Notes: generated by a model not told the origin, from the sequence alone. DNA of 64,000 nucleotides from Nemertoderma westbladi (GCA_032718475.1 JAUCBJ010008826.1:1-64000); one strand, 5' to 3'; numbered from the stretch's first letter, positions 33,338 to 44,343 are shown. Made by a program: numbers and translations.

Positions 33338-34503
33338 TGTAAAAGCTTTTGCGGAATTAGCCAGTTATTTTCCCCGTAAAGTACTCTGTAGTTGGTTTAA
33401 CAGGCAAAAAAGGCCGTATCCTTACTGTACTGGTGTTTTAGTGGACATAAAAAGCCATTTATTCTGTATGTGTACTTTAGCGGACATAATTAGCAATTCT
33501 ATGACGCAATGCGCTAGATCCTCTTGAAACAGTGTAGTTACTATGACGACAGCTAACAGCTGAGCTGTACACGTGTAGCTTTTTCCTTGTTCTCTGGTGT
33601 TTCTTTGTTCGGTCAACCAATCAGAGCGATTCTCCTGCTTTTTGTACAGAAACCTCCGGGAAATCGCGCAATGCATTATGGGTCAATGTTTACATTTTGT
33701 CCTGAGCCCAGAAGACCGGCTTTTGGAATCTCTGTGTTTTCAGTCTTTAGCCCAACATTAGTAGGCTTAATTATAGAACGTATATCTGTTATCTCACTCA
33801 CCTAATCATATTGTCAACTACAAACACCGCATTTTTACTGCTATTTACTGTCGGTTATTCATTATATCAGTGATGGAATATTATTATATTTGGAATACCG
33901 ATAAATAATTACAAAACCCTCAATCTTCTTGATATACTGAAGGTAAGAGAGACCGGTTACATATAACGATTGCGACTTACATTAAAGTGGTTTTGAAGTG
34001 AATCTAATGCTATTTCATAGGCACTACATGTATTGGTTGTTGTTCTCTTTATATGTGACTAAAATTAGTGAAGGTCGGCAGATCGGTGTGCAGCATTGTG
34101 CAGTATTGTGTGTGATTGTGACTGATAACAAAGCATCTCCTAAAGAATGCGCCATATACGTGAATCTATAGCCATCCCGTTGTGTCTAGTTTAAGTCATA
34201 ACTCTGTTTACATATTTAGAGCGCCACGTCCTAAAGGAACTGTTAATATTTCCTGAAAGTGAATAATATTTGTCAGAGATTATATATTACGATCAATCGA
34301 ATAATACAGTAGGCCTACACCGCAATACGGTTAGGCTTCCGAATCCAGTCTCCCGGGTATATCCAGCGGGTGAATGGTCGCGCATAGACTGGCTTTGGCT
34401 AATGTAGTGTATGAAATACTCGTCATAGGCTAAAGACGATTCATTATCTAGGAGACATCCCAATTTGGCAGGTTAAACTGCTAAAGGTCTAAAAGCGCGA
34501 ACA
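33338..34503 (+). repeat. 3' LTR of copy A
   Basis: 1166 bp, TG...CA. About 14 single-base differences or indels from the 5' LTR were counted by eye (for example cagttgatgg against cagtgatgg). Confidence 0.95.
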
Positions 34504-34815
34504 CATCGTCCTCTTCTTCTTCATCTTTTTCACTCAGATTTTCCTCATTTTCTAGAGGTAACTGTTTTTGTATCCCTTTCAAAATATTCATAACTTTATG
34601 AAATTTATTTTCCATTGTCTGTTTTACCTTATCTTTAATATATCAGGCTGCATCTCTCTTTTTCTTTTCATCTTCACTAAAAATATCTTCGGATTTTTTA
34701 AATTTTTTTGATAACGGATCCATTAGTTTTCCCTTCTATGTGTTTCCATATCACGAGATAGATTGCCTTGTCTCATTTCTTTATTACAAACCATACAACT
34801 TTCATGTCTATGCAT
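34504..34815 (-). pseudogene. Zinc-finger start and acidic/basic 5' part of the repeat-protein gene
   Basis: Read leftwards. A 30-codon frame from ATG 34815 starts MHRHESCMVC and contains CMVC...NLSRDMETH, a C2H2-type finger whose first histidine position is Asp. It ends in TAA at 34725-34723, which overlaps the ATG (34723) of the next frame in TAATG. That frame (MDPLSKKFKKSEDIF...) has one in-frame TGA near 34645, then runs through QKQLPLENEEN and EEEEDD into the acidic repeats at 20355, exactly across the copy A insertion. Probably one zinc-finger-acidic protein in the intact element. The finger suggests DNA binding. No known transposase is recognised. Confidence 0.55.
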
Positions 34816-34939
34816 TATATAGCAATGTCAATTGATAGTATTGAATTTTAGCTAAATGATTTTACAAAATTTTAAATAAATAAAGCTTTTGTGAAAATAA
34901 ATAAATCTTTTTAAAATAAAAATTAGAGAATGAATGGGA

Positions 34940-35060
34940 ATGCGGTGATGTCCGTATTATAGAGGGAGGCTAGAAAGGAATATCCAATCAGAGTGCGAGG
35001 GTGAGTTAGGCAGCCAATCAGGACTCGAGGGAGGAAAGTTAGGCAGCCAATGAGAGAGCA
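34940..35060 (-). promoter_or_regulatory. Promoter-like region of the zinc-finger gene
   Basis: On the minus strand, three ATTGG (reverse CCAAT) motifs, two within repeated TTGGCTGCCTAACT and the third ATTGGATATTCC, are followed about 35 bp later by TATAATACGG (near 34960). This is about 150 bp upstream of the first ATG. The arrangement is typical of animal pol II promoters. Only the outermost ATTGG is shared with the left arm. Confidence 0.45.
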
Positions 35061-35296
35061 GATGCGAGTACAGTGGTAAAGCTCATCCATGGTGAGATAA
35101 CGTCACACTAACTCTCAAGGATAGTTATACTCACCATTCAAATATCCCTCGCAAACCAGATTCCCCCAGCATCTAAAGTATTCCACTTCAAAGCAAAATA
35201 TATAGAGCTTTAGTTGGATTTGAACCTGTGCTTGTAAACTCTTTTGTGCTCGTATATTGAAATTTATTGTTCATATAATGCAATATAACTCGGCTA

Positions 35297-35815
35297 TTTA
35301 GTCTGTGCTTCAGTGAGGCATAGTCTATGCCTCAGTGCCTCAGTGAGGCCTAGTCTATGCCTCAGTGCCTCAGTGAGGCATAGTCTATGCCTCAGTGAGG
35401 CATAGTCTGTGCCTCAGTGAGGCATAGTCTATGCCTCAGTGAGGCTTAGTCTCTGCCTCAGTGAGGCATAGTCTTTGCCTCAGTGAGGCATAGTCTGTGC
35501 CTCAGTGAGGCATAGTCTGTGCCTCAGTGAGGCATAGTCTATCCCTCAATGAGGCATGGACTATGCCACAGTGAGTCATAGTCTATGCCTCAGTGAGTCA
35601 TAGTCTATGCCTCAGTGACTCAGTGAGGCATAGTCTATGCCTCAGTGCCTCAGTGAGGCATAGTCTATGCCTCAGTGCCTCAGTGAGGCATAGTCTGTGC
35701 CTCAGTGCCTCAGTGAGGCATAGTCTGTGCCTCAGTGAGGCATAGTCTGTGCCTCAGTGCCTCAGTGAGGCATAGTCTGTGCCTCAGTGCCTCAGTGAGG
35801 CATAGTCTGTATCAG
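35297..35815. repeat. Palindromic gcctcagtgaggcatagtct satellite, right array 1
   Basis: Same 22-bp-type palindromic units as 17343-17597. Ends in gtctgtatcaggtctgaaat, as the second array does. Confidence 0.9.
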
Positions 35816-35875
35816 GTCTGAAATGAGAGTCTTACAAATTCGAATGGCAACGAACAAATTCGAAGGTTACTGTTC

Positions 35876-35950
35876 CACCTTGGTGTAGTGGTTGCGTTGA
35901 ATTCACATCTCTCTCCCGTATGTCATGGGTTCGATCCCTGCATGAACCAG
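35876..35950 (+). repeat. tRNA-like unit, right arm copy 1
   Basis: A-box-like TGGTGTAGTGG at 35881-35891 and B box GGTTCGATCCC at 35928-35938. Nearly identical to the unit at 36475. Confidence 0.6.
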
Positions 35951-35969
35951 GGCAGTTTTCGTTCTCAGT

Positions 35970-36412
35970 GTCTCGTTCAGTGCCTCAGTGAGGCATAGTC
36001 TATGCCTCAGTGAGGCATAGTCTGTGCCTCAGTGAGGCATAGTCTATGCCTCAGTGAGGCTTAGTCTCTGCCTCAGTGAGGCATAGTCTTTGCCTCAGTG
36101 AGGCATAGTCTGTGCCTCAGTGAGGCATAGTCTGTGCCTCAGTGAGGCATAGTCTATCCCTCAATGAGGCATGGACTATGCCTCAGTGAGTCATAGTCTA
36201 TGCCTCAGTGAGTCATAGTCTATGCCTCAGTGACTCAGTGAGGCATAGTCTATGCCTCAGTGCCTCAGTGAGGCATAGTCTATGCCTCAGTGAGGCATAG
36301 TCTGTGCCTCAGTGCCTCAGTGAGGCATAGTCTGTGCCTCAGTGAGGCATAGTCTGTGCCTCAGTGAGGCATAGTCTGTGCCTCAGTGCCTCAGTGAGGC
36401 ATAGTCTGTATC
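35970..36412. repeat. Palindromic satellite, right array 2
   Basis: Second copy of the array, starting abruptly inside the tRNA-like flank (gttctcagtgtctcg), so the block was duplicated in tandem. Confidence 0.9.
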
Positions 36413-36474
36413 AGGTCTGAAATGAGAGTCTTACAAATTCGAATGGCAACGAACAAATTCGAAGGTTACTGTTC

Positions 36475-36549
36475 CACCTTGGTGTAGTGGTTGCGTTGAA
36501 TTCACATCTCTCTCCCGTATGTCATGGGTTCGATCCCTGCATGAACCAG
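36475..36549 (+). repeat. tRNA-like unit, right arm copy 2
   Basis: A box at 36480-36490 and B box at 36527-36537. Its downstream sequence (ggtcagcaataggcc) matches the left arm, so this copy is the ancestral one. Confidence 0.6.
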
Positions 36550-37940
36550 GGCAGTTTTCGTTCGGTCAGCAATAGGCCTAACTTTGCAAAATGCACTATT
36601 ATTGCCTAGTAACCAATTCATGGCTACTATATGGTTTTCACTTTGAGACATTTCGCCCTCTAGCAGCAGACTGGGGAACTGGGGATAATATATCTAAATA
36701 AGTCTCAAACCTCTTGCCTCATGGCTCGCCCCTTAGAACTCTTACGCAATATGGCTTAAAGTTTTTAAGGAACACTGGTAAACGAGATTTGTTAATTACG
36801 TATACCTCGCAGTCTTAAGTAATTAATTATACAGTAGGTTAGATCGTTTTGAGAATAGGACCATTGGAAACAGCACCCTCGATAACCTCAGTACAAAGAA
36901 AATTAATACAGATTAACCGGATATAGCTTGTTATTATAAAACATAAATTATAATACAGAACAATTAGGGTTGTAAATAAAAACAAATTAAATTGAAGATA
37001 AACTGTATATATAAACTTATGTATTAATTGAGGGCCCTATTTAATTATACAGTATACTGAAAATGATTAGCGATACCAAAATTAGATTATCGATAGGGAT
37101 GTGGCTTCCTTAAATGAGGCAATGCTGACGCAGCACAAAGAATTTTAAGAGGGGCCCTGATAAATTGCTTTTCATGCGTAACTGGTAACCTAGGCGATAG
37201 CTTGTGTTAAGTTTAGGCCCTTTGCTAACATTAACTCCAAAATAGTTGCCAGTAAGGGAGCTGTATACCATAGAACTATATAGATATTGTGTCATGGTGA
37301 TCTCATTTAGTAGCGGTAAGTAATATAAAAACTAATTAATATTAAAATAGAAATCAATATATAAAGTAAAAGTAATACATTTAATTAATTTACAATAAAG
37401 TACAAATAAATAATTAATTTAAAATTAAATAAATAAAGTAAAAATAAATACAATTAAATAAATTAAAATTAAATACAAATAAATAAGTATTAATAAATAA
37501 AAGAGCTGCGGTGTCACTTATGACACCCTCTTGAGCCTCTAGGTGACAGTTAGACAACACTCATGACCCATTGGGTGTTAGGGCGCTATTCGGTCTGATT
37601 AATTAGGATATTCAATTAAACCCTAATTAGGAGTCGTAAGACACCTATTAGGGATTAAATGTATTAATTAATTGATGACACCTGTCAAGTAGGGTCTTAT
37701 TAGCCTAATTAGGAGGTGTCATCCAGACAGTCTGGTGCCAATGACACCCAATGATACCCATAGGTGTCACATTCCTAAGCGATGAGTCATGAGTGGGGAC
37801 TAACTGTCGCCGAGCCGCCCAAGACCCTACTACTATTAATTTTGGTACCAGTACAATAAAATGAGATCAAAATTGAAAGGGCAAAACTGGTCGATATAAA
37901 TAACAGTTTTAGATGTAAAGTAAAAGAGATAATTACTTAC

Positions 37941-38207
37941 AGTGTTAAAATCGTCATAGTCTTTAGGTTTGATGAGAAAGCCTGTACTTTCTTCCATGCC
38001 AATTTCCTTGCGTCCATTTGATCCATGCACTGCACTATCTCCAATAGGCCAACCGATATCAGGAGGATCTTCATTGATGTTAATGAAGGATTCTCCACCA
38101 TCACTTTCACTACAACCTTCGATAGTAACATTTTCAGCAACACCAAGTTCTTTGTTATCACCAGATTCTATATCTCCTCCTTTCGTAAAATTATCTGGAT
38201 TATCCAT
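37941..38207 (-). CDS. Candidate host exon 1, acidic N-terminus
   Basis: 89 codons from an ATG in strong Kozak context (TCAAGATGG) to a perfect donor (AACACT|GTAAGTAATT). The product starts MDNPDNFTKGGDIESG and is acidic and polar, with no signal peptide or membrane segment. Read past the donor it would stop at 37836. It ends in phase 0, compatible with the exon at 14269. The large inverted-repeat element begins about 108 bp into the intron. No family is recognised. It could also splice into sequence inside the element. Confidence 0.5.
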
Positions 38208-38894
38208 CTTGAGTCTGTCAATGCCTCACCTAAGTGTATCTAACTTTGCCACATCAGTTGTCGCTGAGGCTATAGGCCCCTAGTTGTTCTTGATATGCAA
38301 TATAGTAGTGTTTTTCTTATCTTCGATAAGTTAGTAATACGGGTAATCTGATAATTTATTGATGTAGGAGAGACATTATATCTACAATGACATAAGACTT
38401 AGAAACTGCGTTGGTACTGTAGCCGTGATGTAGCGTATATTTCGTTCAGTTTTTAGTTTAGTTCGTAAAGGTCGGCTAATAAAAGAATAAAAATGTGCTT
38501 CCCCAGACAATGAGGGCGTAATTTAAGTGTATAATATACATATATATATATTATATATATATATATCCTGTACCGAAATATAGAAATATCCAACATAATT
38601 ACCGGATAATAAAATATTGCCAAACTAACATAAAGCACTTATTGGATTGTAAAGAAATTAACTGAGTTGACAATAAATTTACAGGATAGTGATAAATGTA
38701 CCGGTACTGAACTGACAACGAAATTGACAGGAACCAAAAATGTATCCAACTGACAACATTTTGACGGACGGACAAAAATTATCCTAAAGTAGTTTACAAA
38801 AACGAAAGAAAATAAGTTTCTAAACTAAATATTAGCCTAAAAAGCAAGTCAGGTGACCTAGCCGGATATATAGGGAACGCCCATTGCACCATTC
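38208..38894. other. No gene seen; presumed upstream region
   Basis: Region 5' of the candidate exon 1. Contains a (TA)n stretch near 38529-38566 and nothing else recognised. Confidence 0.4.
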
Positions 38895-39515
38895 TAACTC
38901 GAGTAAGTCGCAATTTTTTTCATATTTTATGAGTAAGTAGTGATTATTTTCTTATTGGCTAATAGTAAGTAGCGGTTTTTTCTTATTGGTCAAGACTAAG
39001 TAGTGATTTTTTCTTTTTGGCTAGAGTAAGTTGCGATTTTTTCTTATTGGTCAACAGTAAGTAAGTGATCTTTTCTTATTACTGGCTAGAGTAAGTAGCG
39101 ATTTTTTCTTATTGATTAATAAATAAGTAGCAATTTTTGTCTTATTGGTCTAGAGTAAGTAATGATTTTTTCTTATTGGCGATTAGTAAGTAGCGATTTT
39201 TTCTTATTGGTCAAGAGTAAGTAAGTGATTTTTTTTTATTGGCTAGAGTAAGTAGCGATTTTTTCTTATTGATTAATAAATAAGTAGCAATTTTTTTCTT
39301 ATTGGTCTAGAGTAAGTAGTGATTTTTTCTTATTGGCTAGAGTAAGTAGTGATATTTTCTTATTGGTCAAGAGTAAGTAAGTGATTTTTTCTTATTGGCT
39401 AGAGTAAGTAGCGATTTTTTCTTATTGATTAATAAATAAGTAGCGATTTTTTTCTTATTGGCTAGAGTAAGTAGTGATTTTTTGCTTATTGGATAAGAGT
39501 AAGAAACGATTTTTT
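38895..39515. repeat. ~30-bp tandem repeat with GTAAGTAG
   Basis: About 20 degenerate units of gtaagtagcgattttttctt plus attggctaga. Some are expanded with attaataaata. No ORF. Confidence 0.9.
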
Positions 39516-39611
39516 AAATTTCTCTGCACCAAGAGTAGATAGTAGTCGTGGAATGGCGCTAATGGCGTTCCATAGATATAAACCAACTGTCCGAAGATAA
39601 GTGTTTTTTTA

Positions 39612-41815
39612 TGTGGGGCGAGTCACGTAAGTCCAGGACCCAGGTGAGCCTTTAGCGTAGGGGTACAATTAGTGGACCCGTCTGTCGTCATCATTGTTGT
39701 CGTCATTGTCGAAAATGTTTGAACGCTAATAAGTTGGTCAATCAGGGATAAAATGAAACCAAACTTGGTACACATGTAGTCAATCAAAAGTTTAGAAACT
39801 ATACACAGAGACAGACTTCTGTACTTCATCTGTTTGCCACTAAGGCAGTAGGGGGCGAATTGACAGAAACGTAGAAGTATTGAATTCTATTTCATTTATT
39901 AAGAATGAAATATAATATTTTAATTATTATATGTAAATCGCAAGGACGACCTTAACACAACAACAATTAACAATCAATACATACATATTTGTACATTTGC
40001 AGTTATTGGAGTTTATGACCCTGGCAAACCGGCACCATCGTCCATTCCGAGTCCAGAGCGCCACTTGATACGGGATCCACGAACGCAGGAGAAGCGCCTC
40101 GGATTATAGCGAACTGGATTCGCGTCTAACCCACCCCATTACCACGCTGTATGGCTGCGCCCATACCTGACTCAGACGGCAAACAAAGACACGAAGCAGC
40201 TGGTTGCCGTTGAGGTGCAATAAGCCCATCACAAGATACTACAAATGGGGCAAAGTCACGTCATCGCATCTCCACTGCTGCTTAATAGAGTTGCCTTTTC
40301 ACTTCATGTTTTCAGTTCTTTCTAGGAATGTCATTGGGGTGCGTCCCGTATATACGTATACTCATCAGCGAACCAGTTTTGGTACACTGAGGGGATCTTA
40401 GGAGTTGGATCAATGGGAGAACTCTGGCGGCATAAAACAGCATTGCCAAAGTATCTCCCTGCATCACTCACTCCTCCCTAAATAACACAGTATTCGTTCC
40501 CCAAATTGTCAGGATACTGTAACCACGGTAGTAATTTAACAGGAATGTTGAGCACTGCGGCCACAACCAACTCACATTCCAAAGTGTAGCGGTCCTATTG
40601 AATGCATTCGCCGCATCCACGAGCAGCACTCCCCCGCCGTACTCAGATCGGTTTTCAAACAAAGGGGTCATGGAGTGGACTGCGACCTCAACCCCAGCTG
40701 ACATCCTGGCAGAGATTTGTTACTCACTACAGGTGGCAGTCATGTCAGTACCAAGTGGCAAGCACCATCGCATGGCAGATAATTCGGTGCAGTATATCAT
40801 CTATACCAATGGGTTGTACCCCTGGACACTTGTCCAGAGCAATTAGTCTACCATACATGAGGGCCCTCACTACTTACCATGGAGCTACCTTTTTGGCGAG
40901 CAATCTGGTGATGCTAGCAACTGCAGTGCACAGTACAATTGGCAATTCAGTGACAATTGTAACTCCACTTCCATGAACCTTCCGTGCAACCATTGCTATA
41001 TGTGCGGCTGTAATATCCACCTCAACGAACTATGGCATATCTTCAGCGATGGAGTAGGAGTAGGGCTCTTGGATAAGGGGTGGAAACTGTGAGATGTTTG
41101 GCCTTTAGTGAATCAACCAATCAAAAACGGATGCCTGATGTCCAGCTACTGTTGTAGACTCCCCTGGATCAAGTACTCCCCTGGTTTCTCTCCCTGTGAC
41201 CCATCGAACCACACTCCTAACTTTACCCTTAAGCAGACGAAGGTAAACAAACACTCGAACAGTCTGTTCTTTCTCCGCGGCTGAATTGGAGTTTCAGTGG
41301 CAAGGCAATGATTAACGCCAAAAACACAGACAGACAGACGAAAGGTTGGCAGTCAATGATAGGAGGACTGGTGATAATTGGAAATTTATCTGGAATTACT
41401 AACTACCCCGCTCCGCGTATACTCTGCCTGTCTTACCGTGAGAAAAACTGCCGCCGTTGCCGATGATCACATTGACGTGTGTGTGTATGTCGCCACTTGC
41501 TAACTTGAGTGTCCTGAAAACGGAAAAACCCCGCGGCTTTGCCGGGAGAACGTCCTCTCTGGTATCGAAGGGTCTAATTGATATGTAATATCTGAATATA
41601 TCAGCTAGCAGTAGCGGTACAGCAGTATCAGACGTTTAGTAACCAGTGCAGTGTTCTCATTTTTACATTATTAAATTCTTAATTTCTTATTAAATTCTTA
41701 ATAAATTTTACATTCCTCCGTCTGCCGCTAGCGCGCTAGGGGGAGAATGACTAGGTCCACTCATTGTACCTCTGCGCAAAGGCTCATCTGGACTTACGTG
41801 CTGCGCGAAGTCCCC
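39612..41815. mobile_element. Possible inverted-terminus element around a dead RT
   Basis: cacgtaagtccag...gtgagcctttagcgtaggggtacaa (39625-39670) recurs inverted at about 41745-41805. The inverted similarity is about 70 bp, imperfect. It could instead be two oppositely oriented copies of one repeat. Confidence 0.35.
40200..41300 (-). pseudogene. Decayed reverse transcriptase
   Basis: Minus-strand text with many stops and frameshifts, but ordered RT-like pieces: KVRSVVRWVTGRETRGVLDP, RLIALDKCPGVQPIGIDDIL, GGGVLLVDAANAFNR (motif A region) and MQGDTLAMLFYAARVLPLI (motif B region). This matches a class of retroelement RTs common in aquatic animals that read LDKCPGVRPIG and VDASNAFN. I cannot assign the clade with confidence. 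Confidence 0.65.
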
Positions 41816-42339
41816 ACGTACATGTTTTTACAACTGAAATTAGGACATTTGCAAATTATGTAATAACTTTGCTTTCGTCGGGATAACGGATAGAAGTTAA
41901 TTCGATTAGTTTATGTAACTCGTGGGACAGATTGGTTAATGGTTCCCGTAGACCGTGAATTAATTAATATATAATGTTTGCACGCCGAATATTCTGATTA
42001 CACACAAACCCCAAAACCCCGAAGGATTTTATCTGAATTGGCCCCTGCAGGTAGGCTATACTCATATACAGTGCAGTGGTGGCAATCCCATCAGGCAGTC
42101 AGGATAGTATAAATTCCTGTAATTTAAATATTAAATAGCACAATGGTTAATAAATATAATGGTGTAGGCTACAATATGGTAAGCTCTTAATGTTTGTAAA
42201 CCTAAAATATATGGCTGCATGATATATTTTGAATTGACCTTTATATAAAGTAAACCGGATCAAAGCTATTTTTCAGTTTTCAATTTCCACTAAAATTCTA
42301 TAGAAATTCCTAAAAGCTCCAACTTACTGCAGTGAATGA
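41816..42339. other. No gene seen
   Basis: AT-rich DNA with no recognised feature. Confidence 0.4.
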
Positions 42340-42959
42340 TCCATTCCTGAGTAATAGGAGAGAGGGCTGTTGCGCTGTCAGTCAGAGAGGTAACAGCCTG
42401 TGGGGTAAGGATTTACCCCTGGGACCTGTATTAGGCAAAATAGCAGTAGCTGTGTAGGCCCACCAGTACTGTGCACGGTACAAGACCCGAAATTGAGCCT
42501 ACATCTGTAAATAATACACGGTTTCGCGGTACAAGACCATATAAATTAGACCACCATCTGTAAAATGCTCGCGTGAGTTCAGGAGTTGCACAGATGTCAG
42601 GATGTGCTGATTATATATCATGCATTAGGCCTAACGGATTCTGGTAGCCTGGAACTAGACCACCTGACCACTACAAAAACTGATGCGACAGAGCGAGGTG
42701 CCGTTAGCCTAACATTTCTCGGAGGCTGGTCCGATAACACTCAACGGTCAACGCATTGTTTGGTTGGACATTGACATTACCGGTATTGCATTACCTGATT
42801 ACAGTGTACATTACTGCATTATTACATACGGATTAGTATGGATTGAGAAATTGGATATATTTGACGTCAATGGAGGTTTGGTTTGAGAAATTAATACAGT
42901 AATATCACGTAGGCCTACCTAATCATATCTTTGCGTTAATTATTACTAGATCCACTGGC

Positions 42960-43277
42960 CCCCAGCCACCTTCAACAAACCATCATTGCCGAGAGGCACT
43001 CAGCTAAGGGGGCGGAGCGCATTAAAAACTCTAAGTATCGCGACCAAATGGACCGGGGCCATTTATTTCACCCCGTGGCCTTTGAGACCTTTGGCCGCCC
43101 TGGTCCAGAGACACCCACCTTCCTCCGGGAGATCGGGGCTCGTCTCCACAGTGCCACCCACGAACCGCGGTCACACCAGTTTCTGCTCCAACGCCTGGAG
43201 ATGGCAATTTTGGTTGGTAATGCAGCCTCAGTCATGGGGACAGCAACCACGCCGACCATCGGTCTATTCGGGGACTG
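42960..43277 (+). pseudogene. C-terminal fragment of the same RT class
   Basis: Plus-strand frame reading KYRDQMDRGHLFHPVAFETF, then FLREIGARLHSATHEPRS and LEMAILVGNAASVMGTA. It resembles the C-terminus of the same retroelement class as 40200-41300 but lies on the other strand, so it is a separate insertion. 5' truncated. Confidence 0.55.
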
Positions 43278-43363
43278 AAGAGCCGAAACCAATCGAAACT
43301 GTCGAGACGGCCGAAGATATTCAATACTCTATCTTATGCATTATGCAATCTCAAATATTCAAT

Positions 43364-43565
43364 GTTCGATCCCTAGATGGGGCAGTACTGTTTGGGCACA
43401 GTGCTTTAAATGCTGCAGCCTAGCCCAACCCCGGCTGTCATCCTTCAGTGGTCGATTGGGAACCAAGGCAACTTGGGAAACAGAGTGGAAGGGTTTACTG
43501 TGGAAGATCACCCATGGTGGTGAACAGGCATTCCTTGGCTTAACGAGCCTAAAAGATTCTCCCAT
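43364..43565 (+). mobile_element. tRNA-derived SINE, copy 2 (5'-truncated)
   Basis: Flanked by TCAAATATTCAAT at 43351-43363 and 43566-43578 (13-bp duplication). Begins at the B box (GTTCGATCCC) and continues with the same body as the SINE at 13483-13724 (cagtgcttta-atgctgcagcc, gaacaggcattccttggc). Confidence 0.8.
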
Positions 43566-43578
43566 TCAAATATTCAAT

Positions 43579-44343
43579 TCGGTACTGTACCTTCAATTAA
43601 ATATTCAATCTTAGTATTATTTCTGTGCTTCGTTATTTAATAATGTGATTAGATAAAAAAAATAAATTAATGAAATATAATTCATCTGTTAATTACTACA
43701 AAAAAAAATCCAACATTATATTAACATTTATATAGTTTTGAATTAAATGTTTCGAAATCAACAGTCATTCAATGAACTTATACAGCAGTGTCATATATCG
43801 TGTATCCCTTGGCTGCTTGGTTTAATCACTATTCTTTATTCAAGTATAACTGAATCCTGGCCCGGCGCCTTCACCCTCCACTGATAATTTAAAATCGTAA
43901 CTTATTCAATCTTTGACTAAATTATACCAAACTTGGTAAACATGTAATCTTGTCTATCGGCTAAAATAAACACAACTTGCTAAAGTTTCCCCTATAATGT
44001 TTTTTCCTATAGAACAGGATGCAGTTTTATTTTAGTAGTAAACAAGCTGTTATTTGCGTCGATTTTCACCTGGAGAGGGAAGAATATTGATTGCACCCCC
44101 CCCCCCCCCCCCCCCCTGCAGTTAAGTAAGTGAAAATATGGCACCATTTAATTTTATTATCACGGTCGCACATCAAGTAGTCTGTCAAAAGATACAATTC
44201 ATTATAAACATAACAAAATTAATTATAATAATTCTAAAAATATAAGGCAGATCTTCCTAAAGTTAGCTCTTTAGTCTTTAGCAATCTTATCCATAAGATT
44301 AAAATATATTATTAGGAATTCGAAGAAAGCAAATTGTATTGAG
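43579..44343. other. No gene seen; poly-C run
   Basis: AT-rich sequence with about 22 C at 44095-44116. Confidence 0.5.

Larger units (their letters stand above)
20356..34503 (+). mobile_element. BEL/Pao LTR retrotransposon copy A (14.1 kb, deletion derivative)
   Basis: Bounded by LTRs 20356-21522 and 33338-34503, each TG...CA, with target duplication CATCG at 20351-20355 and 34504-34508. Order: LTR, 3.7-kb leader, gag, nucleocapsid, protease, RNase H/integrase remnants, 1.6-kb spacer, ORF2 remnant, purine tract, LTR. By eye the two LTRs differ at about 14 positions, so the insertion is fairly young. RT, most of RNase H, the integrase core and the middle of ORF2 are deleted, so it must have moved using another copy's enzymes or lost them afterwards. 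No clear primer-binding site was found just after the 5' LTR. Confidence 0.95.
15856..37833. mobile_element. Large long-arm inverted-repeat (foldback-like) element, with nested insertions
   Basis: The outer ends read GTAGTAG(A/G)GTCTTGGG on opposite strands and continue as inverted copies for about 1.9 kb of shared sequence (arms 15856-18950 and 35043-37833). TA follows or precedes both ends, so a TA target duplication is possible but not proved. Without the BEL/Pao insertion (copy A plus 5 bp) and the solo LTR (plus 5 bp) it would be about 6.6 kb. The interior carries one minus-strand gene (34815 to 19495) with a zinc-finger start and a promoter-like region. No known transposase motif is seen. 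Long arms containing tandem repeats recall FB or Galileo elements. An alternative is two inverted copies of a shorter repeat flanking a host exon. Confidence 0.6.
35043..37833 (-). repeat. Right arm of the large inverted repeat
   Basis: Reverse complement of 15856-18950 without the solo LTR, but with the satellite plus tRNA-like block (about 600 bp) present twice. A ccgctagagggcg-like motif lies near 36655 in opposite orientation to the left arm. The outermost part ends ctactac next to tatt. Confidence 0.75.

Noticed and set aside
35876-35950. Functional tRNA gene
   Set aside because: A and B boxes are present but I could not pair a convincing acceptor stem, and the unit repeats within transposon arms.
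35297-36412. Repeat/spacer array resembling CRISPR
   Set aside because: Palindromic units directly abut; variation is in the units themselves. Satellite.
40602-40976. 124-codon plus-strand frame
   Set aside because: Antisense to the decayed RT, which accounts for the sequence better.
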